From Alphaproteobacteria bacterium (GTDB lineage Bacteria; Pseudomonadota; Alphaproteobacteria; Sphingomonadales; Emcibacteraceae), in assembly GCA_002749135.1 (NCBI GenBank), contig NVVY01000001.1:193213-203781 (forward strand): a DNA stretch of 10,569 bases, read 5' to 3'. Shown here one piece after another: positions 6,024 through 10,569 of the stretch. A model generated the notes under the pieces. The model had not been told where the DNA came from. It made no database searches and was given only the letters and a program-made list of their open reading frames with translations. Both the position numbers and the translations under genes were made by a program. Position 1 is the first letter of the stretch; every line of letters starts with the position of its first letter.

Positions 6024-6354
6024 GAAAGCGACCAGAGAGGGAGCCTTGAAAGCCCTTAAAAATACTGACTGGCAGGCCATTGATGCCATGACGGATGAGG
6101 ACCTTGCGGCACAGGTGGCAAGTAACTCGGATGCGGCCCTGCTTCCTGTTGAAATAGATGTTAAGGCAATTCGTGCCACCTCCAACCTGAGTCAGGTTAA
6201 GTTTGCCCGTATGTTTGGCATTAAACCAGCAACCTTGCGAAATTGGGAACAAGGGCGCACTACGCCGGAAGGCCCGGCAAGAGCATTACTGACCATAATC
6301 AAGAACGATCCAGAAGCGGCTTTTAAAGCATTACAGATAACAACGCGTTCATGA
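6010..6354 (+). CDS. HTH (Xre/HigA-like) antitoxin or operon regulator
   Basis: A 114-aa protein with a C-terminal HTH. Residues 1-50 are an acidic region that could contact the toxin (ALKNTDWQAIDAMTDEDLAA). Residues about 54-105 carry DVKAIRATSNLSQVKFARMF, then GIKPATLRNWEQGRTTPEGP and ARALLTIIKNDPEAAFKAL, the NadS/HigA-type Xre domain with LRNWEQGRxxPxGPAR. A good ribosome site (AGGAGAG, 5997-6003) lies 6 bases before ATG 6010. The start overlaps brnT by 14 bases and the stop overlaps a possible brnA start (ATGA at 6351). Such proteins act as antitoxins and repress their own operon. With brnA broken, this may be the working antitoxin. Confidence 0.88.
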   Translation: MTTIKKATREGALKALKNTDWQAIDAMTDEDLAAQVASNSDAALLPVEIDVKAIRATSNLSQVKFARMFGIKPATLRNWEQGRTTPEGPARALLTIIKNDPEAAFKALQITTRS

Positions 6355-6371
6355 GAAAGAAGGTAAACGCT

Positions 6372-6651
6372 ATGGCTTCTAAACATAAAATTGATCCCTA
6401 CAGGGTTGATGAGGACAATCACCCGCTTACCAATGATGAGGTTAAGCGATTGCGCCCCGGTCATGAAGTGTTCAAAGAACTTGGGATGGAAAGCCCCAAG
6501 AGGACGGGGAAGGCCGCCAGTGGCCAACCCCAAGGCTCGTGTTACCCTGCGCCTTGACAGGGATATTATTGATTATTTCAAAGCCAAAAACCCCAAAGGC
6601 TGGCAGACCCGTGTTAATGAAGCCTTGCGAAAAGTGGCGGGGCTGGATTAA
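6372..6651 (+). pseudogene. brnA: BrnA-type antitoxin gene with a +1 frame break
   Basis: Start ATG 6372 has a ribosome site AGAAGG (6358-6363) 8 bases away. The first frame gives MASKHKIDPYRVDEDNHPLT, then NDEVKRLRPGHEVFKELGMESP, a normal BrnA N-terminus, but it runs to a stop at 6557. The BrnA C-terminus lies one base ahead: RGRGRPPVANPKARVTLRLD, then RDIIDYFKAKNPKGWQTRVN and EALRKVAG, the ribbon-helix-helix with GWQTRxNxAL. Removing one C from the CCCC at 6494-6497 restores a continuous 92-aa protein reading GMESP-RGRGRPP. The cause may be a real one-base insertion, a sequencing error, or ribosomal slippage at CCC-A. As written, the 61-aa product of the first frame has no DNA-binding domain. 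Confidence 0.8.
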
Positions 6652-6758
6652 TTTACAAATGGGTTATGGCCTGTCTGTCACGGCAAAGGCAGAAGCCCGG
6701 GAACTCAAGAAGATAAAAGCCATTGCGGCTTAAAGTAAAAAGCCCTCAGGTTCGTTGT

Positions 6759-6787
6759 TTGTTCTTTTGCTTACCATGTGCTATAAT
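6759..6787 (+). promoter_or_regulatory. Extended -10 promoter for terS
   Basis: A perfect TATAAT (6782-6787) is preceded by the extended element TG one base upstream (6779-6780), with TTGTTC (6759-6764) 17 bp away as a partial -35. The expected start is about 6794. It separates the terS transcription unit from the toxin-antitoxin operon, whose translation ends at 6651. Confidence 0.6.
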
Positions 6788-6793
6788 TCCCTC

Positions 6794-6941
6794 TGACAAC
6801 GCTGTACGGGCTTCCCTGCAAGGGGGCGGGTTAAATCTCTACAACATGGCGAGGGGAAACCACACGGGATACCACCGTTTTGTTAAACCGCAACAATTCG
6901 GCTTTCAGTAACATTAAGGAACTTATTGGAAAATTTAGGAC
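6794..6941 (+). promoter_or_regulatory. Structured terS leader or candidate packaging (cos-like) site
   Basis: The predicted 148-nt leader contains the block CGGGCTTCCCTGCAAGGGGG, then CGGGTTAAATCTCTACAAC, then GCGAGGGGAAACCACACGGG (6807-6868). TCCCT/AGGGG can pair (6813-6825), and GGTT (6829-6832) can pair with AACC (6858-6861). Similar GC-rich blocks with a GGGT-AAAT-CTCTA core occur just before terminase or HNH genes in many tailed phages with HK97/P27-type terminases (from memory, unchecked). In a satellite this position suits a copy of the helper's packaging site, or a cis-acting RNA controlling terS. Exact cut sites cannot be read. Confidence 0.42.
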
Positions 6942-7370
6942 ATGACAAAAAAAAGAGGTCGAAAATCACAGTCATCAATATCTGTTATTTCATCCAACGG
7001 GATCGAAGCACTGGCCCGGCCCAAGGCTCCCGATAATCTCACAAACGAACAGGCGGAAGAATGGACGGCTATAGTAAACCGACTTCCTGCGGATTGGTTT
7101 GCCCGTGAAAGTCATCCTGTGCTTGCCCAAAATTGCCGCCATGCCGTCACATCTTACCGAGTATCCCAATTGATCGACCAAGAGGAACAGAGTGACGAGT
7201 TTACAGTAAGCGCATATGACCAGTTGTTACGGATGCAGGCGAGGGAAAGCAATGTGCTGGCCTGCCTTGCTACCAAGCTGAGATTAACTCAACAGGCGAA
7301 ATACACCACCAAAGCCGCCGGGACTGCCAGCAATAACGCAGGATTAGGCCCCAAGCCGTGGGAAGTGTAG
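6942..7370 (+). CDS. terS: Phage terminase small subunit (P27-like)
   Basis: A 142-aa packaging specificity protein. The family order is visible: a basic N-terminus (MTKKRGRKSQ), then LARPKAPDNLTNEQAEEWTA (PxAPxxLTxExAxxW), the helical centre (HPVLAQNCRHAVTSYRVSQL), and the C-terminal signature ATKLRLTQQAKYTTKAAGTA with a terminal PKPWE. TerS binds packaging-site DNA and directs the large subunit TerL. No TerL follows, whereas in a prophage it would be the next gene. In PICIs such an orphan TerS pairs with the helper's TerL to package satellite DNA. ATG 6942 is preceded by AGGA only one base away and GGA 11 bases away, so initiation is not ideal. A terminator follows at 7381. Confidence 0.87.
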   Translation: MTKKRGRKSQSSISVISSNGIEALARPKAPDNLTNEQAEEWTAIVNRLPADWFARESHPVLAQNCRHAVTSYRVSQLIDQEEQSDEFTVSAYDQLLRMQARESNVLACLATKLRLTQQAKYTTKAAGTASNNAGLGPKPWEV

Positions 7371-7380
7371 CGGGGCCTAG

Positions 7381-7405
7381 ATAGTGTTTCGATACACTAT
7401 TTTTT
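7381..7405 (+). terminator. Rho-independent terminator after terS
   Basis: Perfect 7-bp stem ATAGTGT (7381-7387) / ACACTAT (7394-7400), a 6-nt loop (TTCGAT) and five T directly after. It lies 10 bases after the terS stop and just before the next promoter. Confidence 0.88.
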
Positions 7406-7432
7406 GACAGAAATCCTTAATTGCCATATTCT
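7404..7432 (+). promoter_or_regulatory. Promoter of the exonuclease-BRCT gene
   Basis: A perfect -35 TTGACA (7404-7409), overlapping the T-tract of the terminator, a 17-bp spacer and TATTCT (7427-7432). The expected start near 7439 gives a leader of about 20 nt that holds the ribosome site AAAGGGGA (7447-7454). The cargo gene is therefore transcribed independently, possibly constitutively. Confidence 0.68.
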
Positions 7433-7459
7433 TTCCCTCTCAACATAAAGGGGAATTTC

Positions 7460-8341
7460 ATGGAATTTATTTCAATAGATGTGGAAACAGCAAATACTAA
7501 TATGGATTCAATCTGTCAAATAGGGGCAGCACACTTTGTGGATGGAACAATAATAGAAGAATGGAATAGTTACATTAACCCTCAAGATTATTTTAATGCC
7601 GTTAATGTTTCCATACATGGTATTGATGAAGCGAAAGTGATAAACTCACCTACTTTTGAAGAAGTTTCTCCTTCTCTCAACAATTTCTTGAAACAGAAAA
7701 TAGTTGTATCTCATACGCATTTTGATCGAGTAGCGATGCGGCAAGCGTCTGAAAAATATGGAGTGGATCAGCCAGATTGTATATGGCTTGATTCTGCTCG
7801 AGTAGCTCGTAGAAGCTGGCAGGAAATTGCAAAAAGTGGTTATGGATTGGCAGATGTATGTAATATGATTAATTATAAGTTTCAGCATCATGATGCTTTG
7901 GAAGATGCAAAAGCAGCAGGTCATGTAATTCTGGCGGCCATATCCCATACTGGAATAGATATTGAAGGTTGGCTAAAACGAGCAGTACAACCAATTAAAC
8001 CCAAGAAATTTGGGGGAGCTAAATTAAATATTAGTTTAAAAGTTAAGCTAGAAGGTAATATAGACGGCCCTCTGTATGGTGAAGTAATTGTCTTTACTGG
8101 GTCTTTGAGGATGCCTCGTATGGAAGCAGCAGATAAGGCAGCCAATATTGGTTGTCAAGTTACTCCTAATGTTACTAGAAAAACTACATTACTTGTCGTT
8201 GGCAATCAAGATATTGAGCTTTTGGCTGGTCATAACAAAAGTACTAAACATCGAAAGGCTGAAAAGCTTATTCAAAGGGGGCAATCTATTAGAATTCTTA
8301 GGGAAAGCGACTTTGAAAAACTAATTGAGTTATCACAATAG
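7460..8341 (+). CDS. DEDDh 3'-5' exonuclease fused to a BRCT domain
   Basis: A 293-aa protein. Residues 1-165 form an RNase T / DNA polymerase III epsilon-type exonuclease: Exo I D7 and E9 in FISIDVETAN, Exo II D89 in SHTHFDRVAM, Exo III H144 and D149 in HHDALEDAKAAGH, which is the DEDDh arrangement with all metal and general-base residues kept. Residues about 206-291 form a BRCT domain (GEVIVFTGSLRMPR, AADKAANIGCQVTPNVTRKT, TLLVVGNQD). ATG 7460 is set by AAAGGGGA 5 bases away. The fold trims 3' ends of DNA or RNA; the BRCT part may recruit it to a DNA end or partner. It is more A+T-rich than the rest of the element and sits by the right attachment site, the usual cargo slot. A role in DNA repair or anti-phage defence is inference. 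Confidence 0.9.
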   Translation: MEFISIDVETANTNMDSICQIGAAHFVDGTIIEEWNSYINPQDYFNAVNVSIHGIDEAKVINSPTFEEVSPSLNNFLKQKIVVSHTHFDRVAMRQASEKYGVDQPDCIWLDSARVARRSWQEIAKSGYGLADVCNMINYKFQHHDALEDAKAAGHVILAAISHTGIDIEGWLKRAVQPIKPKKFGGAKLNISLKVKLEGNIDGPLYGEVIVFTGSLRMPRMEAADKAANIGCQVTPNVTRKTTLLVVGNQDIELLAGHNKSTKHRKAEKLIQRGQSIRILRESDFEKLIELSQ

Positions 8342-8374
8342 TTGCTAACATTGCCTATTTCTTACCAAAGTGCG

Positions 8375-8405
8375 GTGATATGATTAGTCACTGGCTAGTA
8401 ATTTT
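8375..8405. repeat. 31-bp subterminal direct repeat, right copy
   Basis: Identical to 877-907, in the same orientation, ending 32 bp before the 57-bp repeat. On the left the gap to the 57-bp repeat is 121 bp. The unequal spacing matches the long and short arms of phage attP sites. Confidence 0.85.
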
Positions 8406-8437
8406 CAGGGTTGAGGTTCGGCCTTATTTGGCTAAGT

Positions 8438-8494
8438 CCTTGAAAGAATGGTGCGCTCGGAGGGATTCGAACCCCCGGCCCCTAGATTCGTAGT
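8438..8494. repeat. Right attachment-site repeat (57 bp, perfect copy of 699-755)
   Basis: It overlaps the 3' 46 bases of the tRNA-Arg gene plus 11 bases downstream of its CCA. Beyond it, towards the element, 8421-8437 resembles 682-698 with three differences. These bases are probably element-borne, copied long ago from a related host's tRNA flank. Confidence 0.93.
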
Positions 8495-8525
8495 CTAGTG
8501 CTCTATCCAGCTGAGCTACGAGCGC
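8449..8525 (-). tRNA. tRNA-Arg, anticodon ACG
   Basis: A 77-nt gene with encoded CCA. Acceptor GCGCTCG pairs with CGAGCGC, discriminator A. D arm GCTC-AGCTGGATA-GAGC. Anticodon stem CTAGA/TCTAG with loop CTACGAA gives anticodon ACG (read as ICG after editing) for CGN arginine codons. Variable loop GGGCC. T arm GGGGG-TTCGAAT-CCCTC. It remains complete because the element supplied an identical 3' part on integration. The element lies at its 3' side, so its transcript now runs into the element antisense to the exonuclease gene. Confidence 0.97.
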
Positions 8526-8651
8526 TTATAAGGCCATTCTGTGCGGGGATATTTTCTGTCCCGCGCCGCGCACGCTACTGTTATCGGGCGGGGATTGCAA
8601 GACCTTTTACGTTCTGAGATGGATTTTTTCCAAATTCAGCCCCCCATAGAC

Positions 8652-8680
8652 TTGTTCCGGTCACGATCATGGCCTACACT
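8652..8680 (+). promoter_or_regulatory. Weak candidate promoter for the lipoprotein-ggt pair
   Basis: TTGTTC (8652-8657), 17 bp, TACACT (8675-8680): four of six matches in the -10. It is the best pair I see in 8526-8736; the resulting leader would be about 50 nt. Alphaproteobacterial promoters are often this divergent, so confidence is low. Confidence 0.3.
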
Positions 8681-8736
8681 CGCGGAAATTCTCAAACTTT
8701 GGTTGTGTAAACCGTAAAAGGACAAAGCCTTAAACA

Positions 8737-9306
8737 ATGAATATTAACATATATTTAGGGAAAATTCTGCTGGTCATATCTCTCTTATTTCTGACATCAT
8801 GCACCGATGGCAAGGGCGGCGAAAAAGCGTCCCTGAATGCAGATGACCTCTGGGATAAGATGGCGGCGGAAAGGGCGAAGCCTTTGCCCGCATATGAACA
8901 GGCGGATAATTCAGATGTCAATGAGTCCCCGGCCCCCTATGTTGGTCTTAGGCGTGAGCAGACTATGGCCCATCAGCTGGATGTGCTACAAGGTTCAAAA
9001 AAGAAATATGACACTATTTCAAAAGCGCTTGAGGCTAGTATTCGGGATTTAGAAAAGGAAGGCAAAAAGGGCGCAGAGTGGGAGTCCCTCTGGCGTACCG
9101 TACAGCTCTATTTGTCCCGTCTGTCTAATTTAAAGAATGAAATTCATCAGGCCATGACCGGATATGCCGGGAAATTTAAATCAGGGGAAAAAATCCCGTC
9201 GCAGCATATAATCCTCTTTAATGATAATGTACGATTGATGATCGAAATTACTGAACATATTTCCCGCAGCCGGAATAGCCTTAACACGTTCACCCCGAAT
9301 GAGTAA
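8737..9306 (+). CDS. Hypothetical lipoprotein
   Basis: A 189-aa protein of unknown function. The N-terminus is a lipoprotein signal peptide: K9 then a hydrophobic run (ILLVISLLFL) and the lipobox LTSC, with C22 as the lipidated residue. T23 follows, so outer-membrane sorting is expected. After a charged linker (residues 25-65), the rest is helical with coiled-coil character (LDVLQGSKKKYDTISKALEA, RDLEKEGKK, LYLSRLSNLKNEIHQAM). I recognise no domain. It lies 20 bases before ggt on the same strand, so the two probably share a transcript. It is the first chromosomal gene right of the tRNA. Confidence 0.78.
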   Translation: MNINIYLGKILLVISLLFLTSCTDGKGGEKASLNADDLWDKMAAERAKPLPAYEQADNSDVNESPAPYVGLRREQTMAHQLDVLQGSKKKYDTISKALEASIRDLEKEGKKGAEWESLWRTVQLYLSRLSNLKNEIHQAMTGYAGKFKSGEKIPSQHIILFNDNVRLMIEITEHISRSRNSLNTFTPNE

Positions 9307-9326
9307 CTTACAGGAATAGCTATAAT

Positions 9327-10529
9327 ATGATGAAGTATATGTTGAGAAACCTGTGCCTGCTGGCCTTTGTATCTTTCACGGTTCCGGCCCATGCATCCCA
9401 GCGTCAGATGGTGGTGGCGGCCAACCCCCATGCGGCGGCGGCGGGCATGGAAATTCTAAAAGCTGGCGGCAGTGCCGTTGATGCGGCCATCGCCATTGAA
9501 CTTGTTTTGGGTCTTGTGGAGCCACAATCGTCCGGCATCGGCGGCGGGGCCTTTATGATGCATTATGATCCGGAAAAGCCGGTCGGCGACCGCATCACGG
9601 CCTATGACGGGCGCGAAATGGCTCCGGCGGCGGCCACGGGCGATATGTTCCGGGATGTTGTCGAGCAGAAAAAGGGATTTTATGCGGCGGTTCTGGGTGG
9701 GCGCTCCGTGGGTACGCCCAGCGTGGTCGCCATGCTGTATCTGGCTCATCAGAAACAGGGGAAACTGCCGTGGAAGGATCTGTTTACTCCGGCACTGCGG
9801 TTGGCGGATAACGGGTTTAAAGTATCGGAACGTCTGCATTATCTGATTGGCCGGGATCGCCTGTTGTCAAAGATGAAGACATCGCGCGAGTATTTCTTTG
9901 ATCGGGCGGGGAAGGCCTGGCCGGTCGGGCATCTGCTGAAAAACCCGCACTATGCAATAAGTCTGCGCATGATCGCGGCCAAGGGGGCGGATGGTTTTTA
10001 CAAAGGCCCGCTGGCGAAAAAAATTGTCGCGGCGGTCAATGGCTCGGAATTTAATCCGGGTAAGTTGACGCTGGCCGATATGGAAAATTATCAGCCCAAG
10101 GCGCGCAAGCCCATTTGCGGGGCCTATCGGGTCTGGACCGTTTGCGGTATGCCGCCGCCATCCTCCGGCGGCGGGGCGGTGGCGTCCATTCTGGGCGTTT
10201 TGCAGTCTTTTGATCTGAAAGCCATGACGCCCAATTCGGCGGCGGCGGTTCATATCATACTGGAGGCCGAGCGGCTGGGCTATGCGGACCGGGATATGTA
10301 TATGGCCGACAGCGATTATGTGCCGGTGCCCCTGTCCATGTTCACGGATCAGGCCTATCTGGCACAGCGGGCCAAACTGATTTCACCGGACAGATCAATG
10401 GGCAGGGCCACGGCGGGCAAGCCCCCGGCGGGCCAAATGGCCTTCGCGGCGGGTATGACACCGGAATTGCCCTCGACCTCTGAGTTCTTGACGATGTTGC
10501 GGTTGACCACATGGATCGTGCCCGTGTGA
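9327..10529 (+). CDS. ggt: Gamma-glutamyltransferase, large-subunit part; frame lost near 10482
   Basis: This family makes periplasmic Ntn-hydrolases that split glutathione and transfer gamma-glutamyl groups; a proenzyme self-cleaves before a catalytic Thr. A Sec signal (LCLLAFVSFTVPAHA, cut near residue 23) precedes the family core: MVVAANPHAAAAGMEILKAG, GSAVDAAIAIELVLGLVEPQ, SSGIGGGAFM, YDGREMAP, RSVGTPSVVAML, and CGMPPPSSGGGAV. The expected cleavage motif PSTSHF appears as PSTS (T384 is the presumed nucleophile, close to T391 in E. coli), but after S385 the residues EFLTMLRLTTWIVPV do not match and a stop follows at 10527. No plus frame continues the small subunit in the remaining 87 bases. 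The product as written would be inactive. The cause may be an insertion, rearrangement or assembly join. AGGA (9312-9315) serves ATG 9327. Confidence 0.85.
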   Translation: MMKYMLRNLCLLAFVSFTVPAHASQRQMVVAANPHAAAAGMEILKAGGSAVDAAIAIELVLGLVEPQSSGIGGGAFMMHYDPEKPVGDRITAYDGREMAPAAATGDMFRDVVEQKKGFYAAVLGGRSVGTPSVVAMLYLAHQKQGKLPWKDLFTPALRLADNGFKVSERLHYLIGRDRLLSKMKTSREYFFDRAGKAWPVGHLLKNPHYAISLRMIAAKGADGFYKGPLAKKIVAAVNGSEFNPGKLTLADMENYQPKARKPICGAYRVWTVCGMPPPSSGGGAVASILGVLQSFDLKAMTPNSAAAVHIILEAERLGYADRDMYMADSDYVPVPLSMFTDQAYLAQRAKLISPDRSMGRATAGKPPAGQMAFAAGMTPELPSTSEFLTMLRLTTWIVPV

Positions 10530-10569
10530 TTGGATTCCAGGAACGATGTATCGACAACCTGCGCAGTAC
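10482..10569. other. Foreign-looking sequence after the ggt break
   Basis: From 10482 onward the sequence does not encode gamma-glutamyltransferase in any plus frame. On the minus strand all three frames are open; one reads TAQVVDTSFLESNHTGTIHV followed by VNRNIVKN, which looks protein-like but which I cannot assign. No inverted-repeat end of an insertion sequence can be seen in 88 bases. Confidence 0.4.

Larger units (their letters stand above)
6652..6941 (+). other. Intergenic leader region before terS
   Basis: There are 290 bases without a convincing gene. A 24-codon open frame at 6659-6733 (MGYGLSVTAKAEARELKKIK and four more residues) lacks a ribosome site. The second half is GC-rich and structured (see the promoter and leader entries), unlike the A+T-rich element around it. 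Confidence 0.5.
699..8437. mobile_element. Integrated PICI-like phage satellite in tRNA-Arg(ACG), 7739 bp
   Basis: The element runs from the left repeat to just before the right repeat. It has an integrase at one end, an AlpA-type regulator, a primase-polymerase, a toxin-antitoxin module, a small terminase subunit and a cargo gene. No large terminase, portal, protease, capsid, tail or lysis gene is present and no stretch is long enough to hide them. int, alpA, primase and terS together define Gram-negative phage-inducible chromosomal islands. The A+T-rich composition contrasts with both flanks. Unlike a decayed prophage, its ends are exact and its genes tightly packed and nearly all intact. 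The alternative, a small plasmid-like integrative element that merely picked up a terS, cannot be ruled out without a helper phage. Confidence 0.85.

Noticed and set aside
6391..6495. Separate gene in the second BrnA frame starting at 6391
   Set aside because: The first 35 or so codons encode an untypical sequence while the other frame encodes a conserved BrnA N-terminus; one interrupted gene explains both.
6659..6733. 24-aa open frame after brnA
   Set aside because: No ribosome site, no recognisable similarity and too short to separate from chance.
6723..6911. 62-aa open frame across the terS leader
   Set aside because: It runs over the promoter and the structured leader, has no ribosome site and an untypical composition.
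8375..8494. Insertion sequence or transposon with terminal repeats
   Set aside because: The repeats are direct, tRNA-derived and paired with a tyrosine integrase; no transposase or inverted ends are present.
9456..10557. Minus-strand and alternative-frame open frames over ggt
   Set aside because: Arg/Pro-rich translations are typical of antisense reading of GC-rich genes; the plus-frame family match is decisive up to 10481.
1..10569. CRISPR array or ribosomal RNA
   Set aside because: No regularly spaced repeats of 20 bp or more and no rRNA-like sequence were seen; the only long repeats are the 57-bp and 31-bp pairs.

Overview
The window is bacterial chromosome, most likely from an alphaproteobacterium, carrying one small integrated mobile element. 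The flanks (bases 1 to about 698 and about 8495 to 10569) are GC-rich and hold ordinary chromosomal genes: a TetR-type regulator, a tRNA-Arg(ACG), a small lipoprotein and a gamma-glutamyltransferase. The middle is visibly richer in A+T and differs in content. The class assignment rests on the style of the proteins and on GC content, so it is an inference; I do not name a genus.

The element is bounded by a 57-bp perfect direct repeat (699-755 and 8438-8494). The right copy is the 3' part of the intact tRNA-Arg gene on the minus strand (8449-8525). The left copy is a tRNA fragment that keeps only the 3' end. One repeat unit plus the interior is 7739 bp. A second, 31-bp direct repeat (877-907 and 8375-8405) lies just inside each end, in the positions where integrase arm-binding sites would flank the core in the circular form.

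All element genes read rightward. In order they are: a P4-type tyrosine integrase (941-2206); a 446-aa protein of unknown function coupled to it (2203-3543); an AT-rich control region with TACATT repeats and an 8-bp palindrome; an AlpA-type regulator (3701-3898); a small protein (3886-4077); a winged-helix small protein (4070-4378); and a primase-polymerase (4378-5385). These last four genes overlap end to start. After an AT-rich gap comes a BrnT toxin / HTH antitoxin / BrnA module (5763-6651), in which brnA has a +1 frame break. Then follow a strong promoter with a leader of about 148 nt, a small terminase subunit (6942-7370), an intrinsic terminator, and a DEDDh exonuclease-BRCT protein (7460-8341) with its own promoter.

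Interiors with int, alpA, a primase and terS but no large terminase, portal, capsid or lysis gene are the mark of phage satellites of the Gram-negative PICI type. The likely logic is as follows. Int and AlpA control integration and excision at tRNA-Arg. The primase replicates the circle with borrowed helicase and polymerase. TerS redirects a helper phage's packaging machinery to satellite DNA. The toxin-antitoxin module and the exonuclease are accessory cargo that may stabilise the element or act against competing phages. This reading is inferred from gene content; no helper phage is visible.

Outside the element, two points stand out. Integration has moved the tRNA-Arg gene 7.7 kb away from what looks like its own terminator (669-702). 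The gamma-glutamyltransferase frame stops resembling its family exactly two codons after the start of the catalytic small subunit, near 10482.
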